Assembly: GCF_003054045.1 (NCBI RefSeq) | Contig: NZ_QBKH01000004.1 | Span: 186,001-250,000, forward strand | DNA from: Sphingobacterium faecium | GTDB lineage: Bacteria; Bacteroidota; Bacteroidia; Sphingobacteriales; Sphingobacteriaceae | Reading direction: 5' to 3' | DNA length: 64,000 nucleotides | Shown here: positions 28,973 through 36,976 of the stretch, in pieces | How positions within the stretch are numbered: position 1 is the first letter of the stretch | Layout: each line of letters starts with the position of its first letter | Notes under the pieces: model-generated | What the model was told of the DNA's origin: nothing | What the model saw: the letters and a program-made list of their open reading frames with translations, nothing else | The model's database searches: none | Program-made: the position numbers and the translations under genes

Positions 28973-30490
28973 TTATTTAGTCAATTCCTGATCTAGGATT
29001 TTTTTCAATTCAGCAACTTTTTGAGCATGACGATCGGCAATATTTATCCGTTCACCTTTATCAACATTCAGGTCATATAATTGATCCACATCATCATTCC
29101 CGAGTTCAATATTCACCAGGTTATTTTTTTTCGCTCCTTTACTCGCTTTGATATATTTATAATGATCTTTCAACACACTTAATGTACCCGAAGACTTGAT
29201 CAAATAGGATCGACCAACCTGATCAGTACCCATAAAACTCTTCCAATGATTCTCACTATCAATAGCTTCTCCTCGAGCATATTTAACATTCAAAAAAGAG
29301 GCAAAACTACTCAATAAATCCACTTGACAGATTAAAGCATCAGAAGTAGTACCCTTCTTGATTATTTTTGGCCATGTGATGATAAAAGGAACACGAGTTC
29401 CAGCCTCAAACGCCGAATATTTACCACCACTAAAGGGTCCAAATGGATTATGCCCATTCAGCTGAGCAATTGCTCCATCATCATATCCATCATCTAATAC
29501 AGGACCATTATCACTCGAAAAAATAATTATGGTATTTTCATAAATTTGATTGTCTTTTAGGGTTTTGACTAATTGTCCAACCGTATAATCAAGTTGCAAA
29601 ATCGCATCCCCACGGTATCCCAATCCACTTTTCCCCTTAAATATGGTAGCAGGCATACGAGGTACATGAGGCTCGGTCGCATTATACGTTAAGAAAAAAG
29701 GTTGTTGATAATGATCTTGAATAAAACGAATTGCTTTGTCCGCAAAAGTTAGAGTAAGCTCTTCATCGACCCATTTTGCCTCTTTACCTCCCGACATCCA
29801 TCCAATTCTACCAATACCATTCACAATAGTATGATCATGCCCATGATTCAGTGAATTTTTCATTTTCAACAATTCCGGATGCTCCTTGCCTGTAGGTTCA
29901 TGACCGATCTTTTGAAGATAGGAAACCACAATCGGATCGTTTTTGTCTACACCAAGGACATGATGATTTTCCAAAAATACCGTTGGCACACGGTCTGCGG
30001 TCGCGGGGAAAATAAAAGAATAATCATAACCGACTTCCAAAGGTCCTGGCTTTATACTTCCATTCCAATTCTTATCCACTTGATCTCCCAATCCTAAATG
30101 CCATTTTCCAATCACTGCCGTTTGATACCCTGCCTGCTTAAACACCCTCGGTAGAGTAATCTTATCCTGAGGAATGATCAATTTGGCATCGCCAGGCAGA
30201 ATACCCGTTCCTGACTGACGAAAAGGATAGTTGCCCGTCATTAAAGAATATCGAGAAGGCGTACAAGTTGCTGCTGTCGCATGCCCATTTGTAAACCGAA
30301 TCCCATCGGAAGCCAACGCATCCAAATGCGGTGTCTTTATTTTTTCAGCGCCATAACAACCAAGGTCACCATAGCCCAAATCATCCACATAGATCAAGAC
30401 CACATTGGGTTTATCTTGTTGTCCCATTACCGCTGTTAAGGAGTTCATGATAGTCCATAGACCCAGAACAAAGTGCTTTAGAAATTTCAT
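28973..30490 (-). CDS. Sulfatase (formylglycine-dependent), exported
   Basis: 505-residue arylsulfatase-family enzyme that hydrolyses sulfate esters. Signal peptide 1-23 (ends TAVMGQQ). Metal ligands D36-D37 in IYVDDLGYGD, the formylglycine motif C76-T-P-S-R, GKWHLGLG and late IIFSSDNGP are all intact. C-x-P-S-R means it needs an anaerobic or aerobic sulfatase-maturating enzyme, not present here. Substrate unknown. It lies 22 bases after the truncated remains of a second sulfatase gene and probably shares that gene's promoter. Confidence 0.93.
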   Translation of the reverse strand: MKFLKHFVLGLWTIMNSLTAVMGQQDKPNVVLIYVDDLGYGDLGCYGAEKIKTPHLDALASDGIRFTNGHATAATCTPSRYSLMTGNYPFRQSGTGILPGDAKLIIPQDKITLPRVFKQAGYQTAVIGKWHLGLGDQVDKNWNGSIKPGPLEVGYDYSFIFPATADRVPTVFLENHHVLGVDKNDPIVVSYLQKIGHEPTGKEHPELLKMKNSLNHGHDHTIVNGIGRIGWMSGGKEAKWVDEELTLTFADKAIRFIQDHYQQPFFLTYNATEPHVPRMPATIFKGKSGLGYRGDAILQLDYTVGQLVKTLKDNQIYENTIIIFSSDNGPVLDDGYDDGAIAQLNGHNPFGPFSGGKYSAFEAGTRVPFIITWPKIIKKGTTSDALICQVDLLSSFASFLNVKYARGEAIDSENHWKSFMGTDQVGRSYLIKSSGTLSVLKDHYKYIKASKGAKKNNLVNIELGNDDVDQLYDLNVDKGERINIADRHAQKVAELKKILDQELTK

Positions 30491-30512
30491 TACAACTGTT
30501 GATTAAATATAA

Positions 30513-30794
30513 TTATCGATTCATTGTCCTTAAATACATTCTATGATTATATGTTCCCATTAATAGCATTGGCCCGCGGGGATCACAAAAGAAATTTGTT
30601 ACATAGATTTTATTAAATCGAATCTCAAATGGGATTCGGGCAATATTTAGATTATTTCCTAATTTAGAATCATACGCCCCACTATTTTGATAAGATTGAT
30701 CATCAGAAATGAGAACAACAATTCTCGGTTTTTGCTGCGCGAAAGCCATCATACTTCCTACACAAAGAACAATTAACCATGTTATTCTTTTCAT
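30513..30794 (-). pseudogene. Truncated, inactivated sulfatase remnant
   Basis: A 93-residue frame that keeps a signal peptide (LCVGSMMAFAQ) and only the first part of a sulfatase: PRIVVLISDDQSYQNSGAYD (metal-binding DD), RFNKIYVTN and then, where the family has C-x-P-S-R and LLTGKYxH, it reads CDPRGPMLLMGTYNH. The catalytic Ser is lost and the frame stops soon after, against about 500 residues for a complete sulfatase. It must be non-functional as a sulfatase. I infer a gene copy that suffered a large internal deletion. It still has its promoter box and may now serve only as a leader for the intact sulfatase downstream. Confidence 0.75.
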
Positions 30795-30825
30795 AGGATA
30801 TAAGAGGATTGGTTTGATTGAACTT

Positions 30826-30833
30826 CAAACTTA
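30826..30833 (-). promoter_or_regulatory. -7 promoter box ahead of the sulfatase remnant
   Basis: TAAGTTTG on the minus strand fits TAnnTTTG, 32 bases from the start codon of the remnant. Confidence 0.45.
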
Positions 30834-31062
30834 GATAAATTTGAGGTTGCATGCAATTATAATCTCATTAAATCTAATTGCTTATTATTGTCTTTTATTG
30901 AACAAAATAGTTCTCATAAATCATTCCCCATTTTCGGTACTACTTTAATTTTTTACTATTATTTATCCACCCATATCCCATTAATAGGTTAAAAACGATT
31001 CGTAGTAAACATCATATACAAATAGAATCCAATTTAATCATAGAAAAGATCATTAAAAAACA

Positions 31063-31070
31063 TAATTTCG
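31063..31070 (+). promoter_or_regulatory. -7 promoter box for the WG-repeat gene
   Basis: TAATTTCG, a TAnnTTYG variant, 22 bases before the start codon. Confidence 0.4.
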
Positions 31071-31091
31071 CAAGAAATTAGTCACTTAAAA

Positions 31092-32426
31092 ATGAAAATA
31101 AAAATCTTCAGAACGCTTATTCTTTTATTTGTTCTTGTCAGCAGCTCTTCTGCACAAGAGAAAATGTTCAAAATTCAATTTGGTTTAAATATTGACAGCA
31201 CAACAGAAGCAGAGTCTGTCGCAGATATTTATCTGACTAAAGATTATTTAAGAATAGAAAATAAATTTATAGATACAAGTGTCCAAATTTCTGATTTTAA
31301 GAAGCAGATCGCATACATCTTAGATTACAGCAATAAAAACTATTACGTGCAAGGGCTTACAACAGAAGATGCAGTGATCTCTCCCGAAGATTTTCAAATT
31401 GAATTCATCGCCAATGCATCCAAATCGATCGCTGGATATGCCTGTAAAAAAGCAATTATTAAAATCCCTATTGGAACAGAAGAAGAAAAACCATTTATTG
31501 AAGTATGGTATACCACAGCACTACCAAAAATGTATTGGGGAGAATACACCTACTTAGAGAAAATACCTGGAGCAGCACTATCCATTTCCGCTTATGAAAT
31601 GGAAATGAAAGCCATCCATGTGACAGCAACAGCGATCAACCCTACTCTATTTGAAGTACCAAAAGATTTTGAGGAAGTTGAGGAAGAAGCTTTCACATTT
31701 GAGACGACAGAGCTAGGAGAAAACAGGCAGTCATATTATGATGAAGACACCGAACTTATTGGAGTAGCAGACACGAGTGGTAATGCAATAACTCCTGCAA
31801 AGTATAGCTTGATCCATGCCTTTATAGCAGGCTACGCGGTCGTCGTAGATGGCAGCAATCATTATGGACTGATCAACAATGACGGCAAAGAAATTATTCC
31901 CTGTCAGTATGAACATTTAGCACGTACTGAAGATGGACTATTCCTATTTTCGAAAAATGATCGATATGGCTACATGAATATCCATGCGCAAGTAGTAATA
32001 CCAGCAACCTACGCTTATGCCCGGGAATTTGAAAACGGTCATGCTGTAGTCACGACCGAACAAGGTTCTGGCGTCATTGACAGCAGTGGAAAGATTATTA
32101 TTCCAACCAAATTTGAACTCATCCACGAATTTTCAGCAAATACCGCTGTGATCTCAGAGCAAGATAAATACTATTTAATTGATCAACAAGGAAAGAAAAT
32201 AAGCGAAGCATATGATTTCTTGTCCAATGGCGGAGAAAATTTATGGCTCAATATGCGATCAGAAAAATATGGATTTATAGATGCAAAAGGAAAGCAGGTC
32301 ATCCCATCAAAATACATATATGCTGCCCCATTTGATGCAGGACTCTCCTTAGTTTCTGAAAATGGTGAAGATTTTTTCTACATCGATACCAAAGGCAAGT
32401 TTGTACAAAAAATGGACAACGAGTAA
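31092..32426 (+). CDS. Secreted WG-repeat protein
   Basis: 444 residues. Signal peptide 1-21 (VLVSSSSAQ). The N-terminal half (about 22-195) resembles the DUF4412-like beta-rich domain (VADIYLTKDYLRIENKFIDT, AYILDYSNKNYYVQ). The C-terminal half (about 205-444) contains at least five WG repeats, each of the form Y/F-G-x-I/M-(D/N)-x-x-G-K-x-(V/I)-I-P-x-x-Y (for example YGLINNDGKEIIPCQY, YGFIDAKGKQVIPSKY), which probably form a beta-propeller-like or toroidal binding surface. Extracytoplasmic; function unknown. Confidence 0.85.
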   Translation: MKIKIFRTLILLFVLVSSSSAQEKMFKIQFGLNIDSTTEAESVADIYLTKDYLRIENKFIDTSVQISDFKKQIAYILDYSNKNYYVQGLTTEDAVISPEDFQIEFIANASKSIAGYACKKAIIKIPIGTEEEKPFIEVWYTTALPKMYWGEYTYLEKIPGAALSISAYEMEMKAIHVTATAINPTLFEVPKDFEEVEEEAFTFETTELGENRQSYYDEDTELIGVADTSGNAITPAKYSLIHAFIAGYAVVVDGSNHYGLINNDGKEIIPCQYEHLARTEDGLFLFSKNDRYGYMNIHAQVVIPATYAYAREFENGHAVVTTEQGSGVIDSSGKIIIPTKFELIHEFSANTAVISEQDKYYLIDQQGKKISEAYDFLSNGGENLWLNMRSEKYGFIDAKGKQVIPSKYIYAAPFDAGLSLVSENGEDFFYIDTKGKFVQKMDNE

Positions 32427-32433
32427 AAATAAT

Positions 32434-32462
32434 AAAATGAGACATTTAGCTGTCTCATTTTT
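32434..32462 (+). terminator. Rho-independent terminator of the WG-repeat gene
   Basis: AAAATGAGACA (32434-32444) with TGTCTCATTTT (32451-32461), loop TTTAGC, followed by T. Confidence 0.85.
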
Positions 32463-32504
32463 GTTTTAGCAGAGGTTTCTGTTTCTTTGTAGCAAAATCA
32501 TAAC

Positions 32505-32939
32505 ATGGAAAAATTGAGCTTTAAAATCGCAACATTGCATCGAGGAAGATATATATTGCTCATGATGCTGTTTGTGTTGATTCTTGTTTACATCGTATCA
32601 AGACTCCCTTTATCAGAAGTCGTGAAAATAATGGGCTCTTTATTTTCATTGCCAGTGGTCCTTTTCATCGCTGTAAAGTGCTCCAAAAAACATTCCGTTT
32701 GGACCATTCATAACGGAGAATTAACAATGGAAAACAGCAGTTCCAGTCAAACCATATCTTTAGACACCATTGACTATGTGCGCAACCTGAGAAGATCAGG
32801 AGGCAATTTGATTATAATAAAACTAAAAACAGGTAGTCATATTAGATTTTGGCGCAATAAGTTATTCGAATCAGAAGATGATCTCAAAAGTCTTTGCCAA
32901 ACGCTAAAAGACAATGAAATAGAATATTACGATATGTAG
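32505..32939 (+). CDS. Small membrane protein with PH-like domain, unknown function
   Basis: 144 residues. Two hydrophobic helices (about 16-34 and 40-58) are followed by a soluble C-terminal part made of short strands (SVWTIHNGELTMENSS, TISLDTIDYVRNLR, LIIIKLKTGSHIRFWRN) and a final helix, which looks like a bacterial PH-type domain as in YcxB or Bph proteins. I do not recognise a named family. It stands alone before the sulfur gene block, separated from it by a strong hairpin. Confidence 0.65.
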   Translation: MEKLSFKIATLHRGRYILLMMLFVLILVYIVSRLPLSEVVKIMGSLFSLPVVLFIAVKCSKKHSVWTIHNGELTMENSSSSQTISLDTIDYVRNLRRSGGNLIIIKLKTGSHIRFWRNKLFESEDDLKSLCQTLKDNEIEYYDM

Positions 32940-32950
32940 TCACCAATTAA

Positions 32951-32992
32951 AAAGGAGAAATAGTGTAACTCAAGTTACACTATTTCTCCTTT
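32951..32992 (+). terminator. Very long perfect hairpin, terminator overlapping an operator
   Basis: Twenty bases (32951-32970) are perfectly complementary to 32973-32992 with only 2 bases between, followed by T-rich sequence. The tip contains the GTAAC-N4-GTTAC dyad proposed as the Crp/Fnr operator of the next gene, so one structure may serve as terminator for the upstream gene and as operator for the downstream one. Confidence 0.75.
32965..32978 (+). promoter_or_regulatory. Predicted Crp/Fnr operator, site 1 (yeeE/yedE unit)
   Basis: GTAAC-TCAA-GTTAC, a 5-4-5 dyad identical in its arms to the one at 34670-34683. Its centre (32971.5) is 36.5 bases from the last G of the -7 box (33008), placing it near -41, the class-II activator position. 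Confidence 0.6.
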
Positions 32993-33000
32993 ATGTTGCT

Positions 33001-33008
33001 TTACTTTG
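33001..33008 (+). promoter_or_regulatory. -7 promoter box of the yeeE/yedE unit
   Basis: TTACTTTG, one mismatch from TAnnTTTG, 22 bases before the start codon at 33030. Confidence 0.5.
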
Positions 33009-33029
33009 TAAGACATTAGATGGATCATT

Positions 33030-33584
33030 ATGTTGGAAATTATTCAAAAACCCTGGCCTTGGTACATATCAGGACCTTTGATTGCGCTTATCATGTACTT
33101 ATTGCTCAGGCAAGGTAAGGATTTTGGCATGTCCAATAACTTGAGAACGATGTGTTCAATTGTTGGAGCAGGCAAAACAAGTTCCTTTTTCAGGTTCGAC
33201 TGGAAAGCACAAATTTGGAATCTATTGGTTGTATTAGGCACTATAATAGGAGGGTTCATAGCACACTTCTGTCTCAGTGACGGCACTCCACCTGCTATAA
33301 ACAACGCTAGTATTGCGGACTTGCAAGCATTAGGTATTATTGACAAACTTCAGGGATACATGCCTGACAGTCTATTTTTATTTGATGGCTCACTTTTCCA
33401 ATTCTTATTGCTTAGTATTGGCGGATTACTGATTGGATTTGGGACACGATATGCTGGAGGATGTTCTTCAGGACATGCGATATCTGGTCTTAGCAATTTC
33501 CAATTACCATCATTAATTGCCGTGATTGGATTTTTTATCGGCGGCATCATCATGATTCATTTTATCTTTCCGCTTATCTTTTAA
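33030..33584 (+). CDS. YeeE/YedE-family thiosulfate/sulfur transporter, N-half
   Basis: 184-residue inner-membrane protein with about five transmembrane helices. It has the family motif FGTRYAGGCSSGHAISGLSN (about 137-156) with the conserved cysteine that in E. coli YeeE relays thiosulfate. It corresponds to one half of the full-length YeeE fold; the next gene supplies a second half with its own GACPGP motif. Likely imports thiosulfate or a related sulfur compound. First gene of an operon with the second half and a Crp/Fnr regulator (9 bases between each). Confidence 0.9.
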   Translation: MLEIIQKPWPWYISGPLIALIMYLLLRQGKDFGMSNNLRTMCSIVGAGKTSSFFRFDWKAQIWNLLVVLGTIIGGFIAHFCLSDGTPPAINNASIADLQALGIIDKLQGYMPDSLFLFDGSLFQFLLLSIGGLLIGFGTRYAGGCSSGHAISGLSNFQLPSLIAVIGFFIGGIIMIHFIFPLIF

Positions 33585-33593
33585 AAAAGAGCT

Positions 33594-34007
33594 ATGAAAC
33601 AGTTAAAGTTTGTATTAATTGGAATACTATTCGGCATCATCCTTTACAAGTCGGAGGCAGCATCCTGGTATCGTATATATGAAATGTTCCAGTTTAGATC
33701 CTTTCACATGTATGGAATTATAGGTACTGCATTAACCACTGCCATCCTCATTGTTCAGATTATAAAAAGAAAGAACGTGAAAGATACTAATGGCTTACCC
33801 ATCCAATTTATTGATAAAAAGAAAAGCATCACACGCTATCTACTCGGAGGAACTATCTTTGGATTAGGATGGGCGTTGACCGGCGCTTGTCCTGGGCCCA
33901 TGTTTGCACTTCTAGGTGCTGGATATTGGACCTTAGCTATAGTGCTTATCTTTGCACTTATAGGTACATGGATTTATGGGCTTCTTCAAAATAAATTACC
34001 GCATTAA
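33594..34007 (+). CDS. YeeE/YedE-family transporter, C-half (DUF6691 type)
   Basis: 137 residues with about four transmembrane helices (VLIGILFGIILYKSEA, MYGIIGTALTTAILIV, FGLGWALTGACPGPMFALLG, LAIVLIFALIGTWIYGLL). The TGACPGP cysteine motif is the counterpart of the GGCSSGH motif in the preceding gene, so the two small proteins presumably pair in the membrane to make one transport unit. 9 bases after the upstream stop. Confidence 0.9.
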   Translation: MKQLKFVLIGILFGIILYKSEAASWYRIYEMFQFRSFHMYGIIGTALTTAILIVQIIKRKNVKDTNGLPIQFIDKKKSITRYLLGGTIFGLGWALTGACPGPMFALLGAGYWTLAIVLIFALIGTWIYGLLQNKLPH

Positions 34008-34016
34008 TTTAAGCAC

Positions 34017-34640
34017 ATGACAACAGTTCAACAAGCATTTTCAGGAAGTTTTGAAAAAGAATTAATCGCAGAGATTGAAGAAGTCTCTGTGGTTAAACAG
34101 TTCAAAGCAGGAGAAATCATTATGGACATTGGTCAATACATTAAAGCTATGCCCCTGGTCTTAGATGGTGTCATAAAAATTATTCGAGAAGATAAAAAGG
34201 AGGGCGAACTGTTGTTATATTTTTTAGAGAAAGGCGATACCTGTGCCCTATCTATAGCCTGCTGTATCGGCACAAAAAAAAGTGAAATCCGCGCTATTGC
34301 TGATGTCCATACCACCGTCACGATGATTCCCAATCAGTACCTCGATAGCTGGATGGGAACTTATAAAACGTGGCGGAATTACGTATTAGAAAGCTATTCC
34401 AATCGACTCAATGAACTGCTGAGTACTGTCGATAATATAGCCTTCTCACAGATGGACGTTCGCATCATGAACTATTTAAAAGAAAAAGCATCGATCCGTA
34501 ATTCACAAAAGATAGAGATCACTCATCAAGTCATTGCCAATGACCTCAATACATCTCGTGTGGTCGTATCCCGAATTTTAAAATCGTTAGAAAATCAAGG
34601 AAAAATTCTTTTACAAAGAAATAACATCAATCTGCTTTAA
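34017..34640 (+). CDS. Crp/Fnr-family transcriptional regulator of the sulfur block
   Basis: 207 residues. N-terminal cyclic-nucleotide-binding-like beta-roll (about 12-120) and C-terminal winged HTH (about 150-205; IANDLNTSRVVVSRILKSLE). The sensor domain has three cysteines close together, C76, C82 and C83 (GDTCALSIACCIG), and lacks the usual cAMP phosphate-binding RxS arginine-serine motif, so a sulfur or redox ligand rather than cAMP is plausible. It lies inside the yeeE/yedE operon and both transcription units of the block carry the same dyad, so I infer that it regulates itself and its neighbours. Confidence 0.9.
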   Translation: MTTVQQAFSGSFEKELIAEIEEVSVVKQFKAGEIIMDIGQYIKAMPLVLDGVIKIIREDKKEGELLLYFLEKGDTCALSIACCIGTKKSEIRAIADVHTTVTMIPNQYLDSWMGTYKTWRNYVLESYSNRLNELLSTVDNIAFSQMDVRIMNYLKEKASIRNSQKIEITHQVIANDLNTSRVVVSRILKSLENQGKILLQRNNINLL

Positions 34641-34666
34641 TTGTCATTTCAATGCTTAAAATATCG

Positions 34667-34686
34667 AAGGTAACCTATGTTACCTT
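34667..34686 (+). promoter_or_regulatory. Predicted Crp/Fnr operator, site 2 (tauE-PDO unit)
   Basis: AAGGTAAC-CTAT-GTTACCTT: 8-base arms around the same GTAAC-N4-GTTAC core as site 1. Centre 34676.5, again exactly 36.5 bases from the last G of the -7 box (34713). Confidence 0.65.
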
Positions 34687-34705
34687 TTATCATTTTATAA
34701 GAGGG

Positions 34706-34713
34706 TAACTTTG
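34706..34713 (+). promoter_or_regulatory. -7 promoter box of the tauE-PDO unit
   Basis: TAACTTTG, exact TAnnTTTG, 20 bases before the start codon at 34733. Confidence 0.6.
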
Positions 34714-34732
34714 ATAAAACAAACAATTAAAT

Positions 34733-35541
34733 ATGGAGTTATCACTTATTTTTGGATATATTTTAGCAATTGCTGTAGGTCTCACGATGAGTATTATGGG
34801 GAGTGGCGGCAGTATTTTAACATTACCCATATTTGTCTATCTATTTCATCTAGCACCAGCGCAGGCATTAGATTATTCGTTATTTACGATTAGCACAATA
34901 TCGCTTATTGGTTCAATCTCTCACTTGCAAAAAAAAGAGATCGATCTCAAAATGAGTTTATTTTTTATCCTTCCATCATTAATATCTGTTTACATCACCA
35001 AGCAATACATACTCCCAAGCATTCCCGAGCATTTTCAAATTTATCAGATTATGATGCATAAAGATCAAATCATCATGAGCCTTTTTTCGATCATCATGAT
35101 TGCATCAGCCCTAGCCATGATCAAAAATCGCGATGATCGACATCAAGTTAAAACATACAAGAATAACACCATATTGATCATATCTATTGGTTTTTTGATC
35201 GGTATATTAACAGGGTTGGTAGGCGCAGGCGGCGGTTTTATCATTGTCCCCGCACTTATACTTTTGTTAGGCAACACCATTAAACAAGCCACCGCAGCGT
35301 CTTTATTATCATCGCAATCAATACAGCCTTTGGTCTATTGAGCAATTTCAAACAGTTGAATCAAATCAATTGGACAATATTAATTATCTTTACAGCAATC
35401 ACACTAATCGGATTGATGATTGGAATCCAATTAAAAACAAAATTAAAATCCGAAAAATTAAAAGTAGGATTTGGCTATTTTCTGGGAGCAATAGGTATAG
35501 TCATAGCCAGTAAAGAAATCAATCAATTTATAAATTTTTAA
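34733..35541 (+). pseudogene. Sulfite exporter TauE/SafE family permease, frameshifted
   Basis: The start frame encodes SIMGSGGSILTLPIFVYLFH and LVGAGGGFIIVPALILLLGN, classic TauE/SafE repeats, but after TAASLL (35308) it runs into a stop at 35339. In the frame two bases on, from 35311, the missing family sequence IAINTAFGLLSNF continues and runs to a stop at 35539-35541 with the last transmembrane helices. One base has therefore been lost (or two gained) between 35300 and 35311. Rejoined, the protein is about 269 residues, the normal length. No slippery heptamer is visible, so a mutation, phase variation or sequencing error is more likely than programmed frameshifting. In the sulfur block, such permeases export sulfite or import sulfur compounds. 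The downstream gene is intact and 10 bases away. Confidence 0.85.
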
Positions 35542-35551
35542 GGAATAAATT

Positions 35552-36949
35552 ATGTTTTTTCAACACATTTTCGAATCTTCATTAGCACATGCAAGTTATC
35601 TCATCGGCTGTCAAGCCAAAGGAGTAGCAATTGTGATTGATCCTAAAAGAGATGTAGACACATACATAGCTATAGCAGAAAAAAATAACTTACAAATAAC
35701 CCATATTGCAGAAACCCACATACACGCTGATTACCTATCAGGTTCATTAGAGTTAGCCGAATTAACAGGTGCACAGCTCTATCTTTCTGACGAAGGTGGA
35801 GCAGATTGGCAGTATGATTTTGATCACATTGGTTTAAAAAACCATGATGAAATAAAAATTGGAAATCTTATTTTTAAAGTCTTACATACACCAGGCCATA
35901 CTCCTGAAAGTATCAGTTTCCTATTGACCGACACACCTGCAACAGACGCACCCGTCATGTTGTTTACAGGAGATTTTGTATTTGTAGGAGACATTGGACG
36001 TCCAGATTTATTAGAAAATGCTGCCGGACGGATCGGCACAAAAGAAATCGGGGCACATCAAATGTTTGAATCATTAAAAATCTTTAACCAGCTTCCAGAC
36101 TATGTACAAGTATGGCCAGCACATGGCGCAGGATCTGCCTGTGGAAAAGCCTTAGGGGCAGTTCCAAGTTCAACTGTTGGATATGAAAAGATAAGAAACT
36201 GGGCTTTAAAATATGAAAATAATGAAAAAGCATTTACTGAGGAGCTTCTAAGTGGACAACCAGAGCCTCCAAAATATTTTGCGATGATGAAAAAGCTTAA
36301 CAAAATTAAGCGACCATTGCTAACATCAGTACCTACTTACAAAGAACTCGAGGCAACAGAGTTGATATTGCATCATAAAAATGATGTAACAATCATTGAT
36401 ACTCGCAACAAACAAGAATTTGCACAAGGATTTATCCCAAACAGCATCAATATCCAGAATAATAAAGCTTTCAGCAATTGGGCAGGCTGGATTTTAGATT
36501 ATCATAAACCATTTATCCTTATTGTAGCAAAAGATCAATTAGAAGATGTCACCCGCAAATTGATGCGTATAGGTCTTGATCAAGCAATTGGCTATGTTAC
36601 ACCTCAATCTTTGGAAACAGGTGATATCAAACTTGAAGAGCAAGAAATTATTGATTTCAATGAGATGAATACAGCATTAAACAATCCCAATGCACAAATA
36701 TTAGATGTTCGAAATGAAAGTGAATATCAGGCAGGGCACCTTCCCCATGCAACCCATGTCTTTGTTGGGACACTACTTGACAATTTAGATCAGATAGCTC
36801 AAAGTAAAGATCTGTATTTACATTGTCAATCGGGTGACCGTGCTACCATAGCCATGTCACTCCTTTACAAAGCTGGGATCAAAAATATCAAAAATTATAG
36901 TCCTGGGATGAAGGAATGGACCGAGAAAAATGGCACCCTTATAAAATAG
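35552..36949 (+). CDS. Persulfide dioxygenase-like MBL protein fused to two rhodanese domains
   Basis: 465 residues, like CstB-type sulfide-detoxifying enzymes. The N-terminal metallo-beta-lactamase domain (about 1-235) has THIHADYLSG (Tyr at the last position of the usual HxHxDH), HTPGHTPES, TGDFVFVGDIGRPD and WPAHGAGS, matching persulfide dioxygenases (ETHE1 class). Rhodanese 1 (about 262-350) lacks an active-site Cys (FILIVAKDQ). Rhodanese 2 (about 375-465) keeps it in LHCQSGDRA. Expected to oxidise glutathione- or other thiol persulfides and pass sulfur to thiosulfate. Cytoplasmic. Last gene of the block, same transcription unit as the frameshifted permease. Confidence 0.9.
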   Translation: MFFQHIFESSLAHASYLIGCQAKGVAIVIDPKRDVDTYIAIAEKNNLQITHIAETHIHADYLSGSLELAELTGAQLYLSDEGGADWQYDFDHIGLKNHDEIKIGNLIFKVLHTPGHTPESISFLLTDTPATDAPVMLFTGDFVFVGDIGRPDLLENAAGRIGTKEIGAHQMFESLKIFNQLPDYVQVWPAHGAGSACGKALGAVPSSTVGYEKIRNWALKYENNEKAFTEELLSGQPEPPKYFAMMKKLNKIKRPLLTSVPTYKELEATELILHHKNDVTIIDTRNKQEFAQGFIPNSINIQNNKAFSNWAGWILDYHKPFILIVAKDQLEDVTRKLMRIGLDQAIGYVTPQSLETGDIKLEEQEIIDFNEMNTALNNPNAQILDVRNESEYQAGHLPHATHVFVGTLLDNLDQIAQSKDLYLHCQSGDRATIAMSLLYKAGIKNIKNYSPGMKEWTEKNGTLIK

Positions 36950-36976
36950 AAAAGCGGATTAATCCGCTTTTCTATT
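36947..36976. terminator. Bidirectional terminator at the end of the sulfur block
   Basis: A perfect 28-base palindrome (36947-36974; core AAAAGCGGATT/AATCCGCTTTT) begins at the stop codon and faces the convergent membrane-protein gene. Confidence 0.85.

Noticed and set aside
35300..35341. Programmed -1 frameshifting in the TauE/SafE gene
   Set aside because: No slippery heptamer or downstream pseudoknot is visible at the junction.
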